DNA of 64,000 nt from Flaviflexus equikiangi (lineage in GTDB: Bacteria > Actinomycetota > Actinomycetes > Actinomycetales > Actinomycetaceae), in assembly GCF_014069875.1 (NCBI RefSeq), contig NZ_CP059676.1:2108001-2172000 (forward strand), given 5' to 3'. Positions 63,036 through 64,000 of this stretch are shown here, piece after piece. Under the pieces are notes generated by a model that worked only from the letters and a program-made list of their open reading frames with translations, was not told the origin of the DNA and did no database searches. How positions within the stretch are numbered: the first letter of the stretch is position 1; each line of letters starts with the position of its first letter. A program made the translations under genes and the position numbers.

Positions 63036-63354
63036 GATCAGCCGATCTGTCGCAGGACAGGGGCCGCGGGGCGCGGGAAGCGCACGATAAGGGTGTGGCG
63101 ATGGCATCTTCCATGGAATGTCCTCGGGGCAGTCGTGCCCGCATCGCGGGAGTGAACAGTGCCTACATGATAGCGGGAAAAAAGTGGTTTGTGACCTGCT
63201 CAACAGATTTTGGTGAATTCTGGTGCTATCGGCGCAATTGCGCCGCTTTGATGCCGCATGACATCACTTCACTATCGGACTGAACAGGGCCATGACCAGG
63301 AGACTCTCAGGGAATAGGATCGTGGGAGGACGAGCATCTTTCCGGAGGGACGCA
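63036..63354. other. Divergent intergenic region with 16-base palindrome
   Basis: 319 bases. Holds the perfect palindrome CGGCGCAATTGCGCCG (63230-63245), the likely promoters of the two divergent genes, and GGAGGG (63344-63349) before ATG 63355. No frame with a ribosome site on either strand. Confidence 0.5.
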
Positions 63355-64000
63355 ATGTTTCGCATCACGATCACCATCGCGCTTGGGCTCTCGCTCGTGG
63401 CGGCTCTTCCAGCCCAGAGCGCGGAGAGTGACGACTTCAATCCGGGACATATCATCTCCGACGCAGAGTTCTATGACTCCGATTCGATGACTGCGGGCGA
63501 TGTCCAAGCGTTCCTCGAGGACATCAATCCGGCCTGCACTCCAGGCCCTGACGGCACTCCCTGCCTGCAGGACTATCGGGAGGATACCCCGAACACCCCG
63601 GCCCGGAGCGGCTGTCTCGCCCACACGGGACGGGCGGGCGAACTGGCCTCGACCGTGATCGCCGATGTGGCGCGCGAGTGCGGCATCAACCCCAAGGTCT
63701 TCGTTGCCCTGCTCCAGAAGGAACAGGGCCTCGTGACCGCCTCCGGGAGCCTGCTGACCGCGCAGCGCTACGAGCGCGCAACCGGACTCTCCTGCCCGGA
63801 CGGCCCCGATGGTGTGGCGATCTGCGATCCCGCGCACGGCGGCTTCTACAAGCAGGTGCGGGGAGCGGGGGAGAGATACAACGACTACCGTGACAAGCCC
63901 TCGGTCTACCGCCTGTACCGGCCTGGCCAATCATGGGACATCGCCTACAGCCCGGACCGGTCGTGCGGCACCGGCACGGTCTTCATCGAGAACATGGCCA
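63355..64000 (+). CDS. Secreted hemagglutinin/lysozyme-like domain protein, N-terminal part
   Basis: An open frame of 215 codons that runs off the window. ATG 63355 has GGAGGG upstream. Signal peptide of about 21 residues (FRITITIALGLSLVAALPA), then the known actinobacterial N-terminal pattern FNPGHIISDAEFYDSDSMT with AGDVQAFLEDINPAC, a lysozyme-like segment (ASTVIADVARECGINPKVFV and ALLQKEQGLVTA), and Tyr/Cys-rich text near the end. Members of this group commonly continue with WDGDG-type repeats at the C terminus, as seen in the gene at 43575. A wall-associated or hemagglutinin role is proposed in related annotations. Confidence 0.75.
   Translation, partial: MFRITITIALGLSLVAALPAQSAESDDFNPGHIISDAEFYDSDSMTAGDVQAFLEDINPACTPGPDGTPCLQDYREDTPNTPARSGCLAHTGRAGELASTVIADVARECGINPKVFVALLQKEQGLVTASGSLLTAQRYERATGLSCPDGPDGVAICDPAHGGFYKQVRGAGERYNDYRDKPSVYRLYRPGQSWDIAYSPDRSCGTGTVFIENMA

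Noticed and set aside
63307-63930. Minus-strand open frame of 207 codons near the window end
   Set aside because: Antisense to the secreted protein that has a signal peptide, ribosome site and family motif.
1-64000. CRISPR arrays, tRNA or rRNA genes
   Set aside because: No regular spaced repeats, no CCA-type cloverleaf or rRNA core sequence noticed by eye; a scan with tRNAscan or CRISPR finder was not possible.

Overview
The window is 64 kb of GC-rich DNA from an actinobacterium. It has class C sortase pilus genes, an HspR/HAIR-controlled chaperone operon, a two-cysteine-motif GluQ-RS, MoeZ-type MoeB-rhodanese and many GTG starts with GTGA/ATGA overlaps. An Actinomycetaceae-like, host-associated and facultatively anaerobic species is plausible, but that is inference. 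No rRNA, tRNA or CRISPR array was seen. The first gene (HAD phosphatase) and the last gene (secreted protein) are cut by the window edges.

Layout: 1-1775 holds a HAD phosphatase, an ASCH protein, a YnfA membrane protein and a GNAT acetyltransferase. 1959-12613 (minus) is a pilus locus: a LuxR-type regulator, a 1.2-kresidue tip adhesin (LPLTG), a major pilin (LPLTG), class C sortase, a second pilin (MPVTG) and a second class C sortase. 13251-17508 has clpB under a perfect HAIR operator, and an amidase. 17669-38305 is a molybdenum island: moaA-moaD, three successive DmsA-type catalytic subunits of which only the third is followed by dmsB and dmsC, a DUF6457-like protein, a TorD/DmsD chaperone, a dicluster ferredoxin, a MogA-MoaE fusion, moeZ-moeA-moaC-mobA and, divergently, an HTH-TOBE regulator with modABC. 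Together these cover molybdate uptake, cofactor synthesis, bis-MGD formation and a membrane-bound DMSO/S- or N-oxide respiratory reductase.

38477-48692 carries an antitoxin-like small protein, a prolyl oligopeptidase, a small membrane protein, a zinc alcohol dehydrogenase, GluQ-RS, a 1431-residue secreted protein joining a phosphodiester glycosidase, a metallophosphatase and 45-residue repeats, and a YagU-like protein. 48945-54260 (minus) is a four-gene operon: a secreted four-cysteine peptide, a membrane protein with an ectodomain, an ABC ATPase and a second membrane protein. An IS21-family element (49623-51942, 4-bp target duplication) interrupts it at the very 3' end of the ATPase gene. 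Removing the element restores the reading frame and an ATGA junction to the next gene. This operon, with a nine-G tract in its leader and a hairpin after the peptide gene, is the best candidate here for an undescribed system.

54566-58505 (minus) is dnaK-grpE-dnaJ-hspR with its own HAIR element, so clpB and dnaK probably form one HspR regulon. 58852-64000 holds an AHSA1/SRPBCC protein, a divergent LysR-MFS pair like ynfL-ynfM, a MarR regulator with a histidine-rich tail preceded by four related palindromic sites over a good promoter, a hypothetical protein, and the start of a secreted protein of a hemagglutinin/lysozyme-like actinobacterial family.
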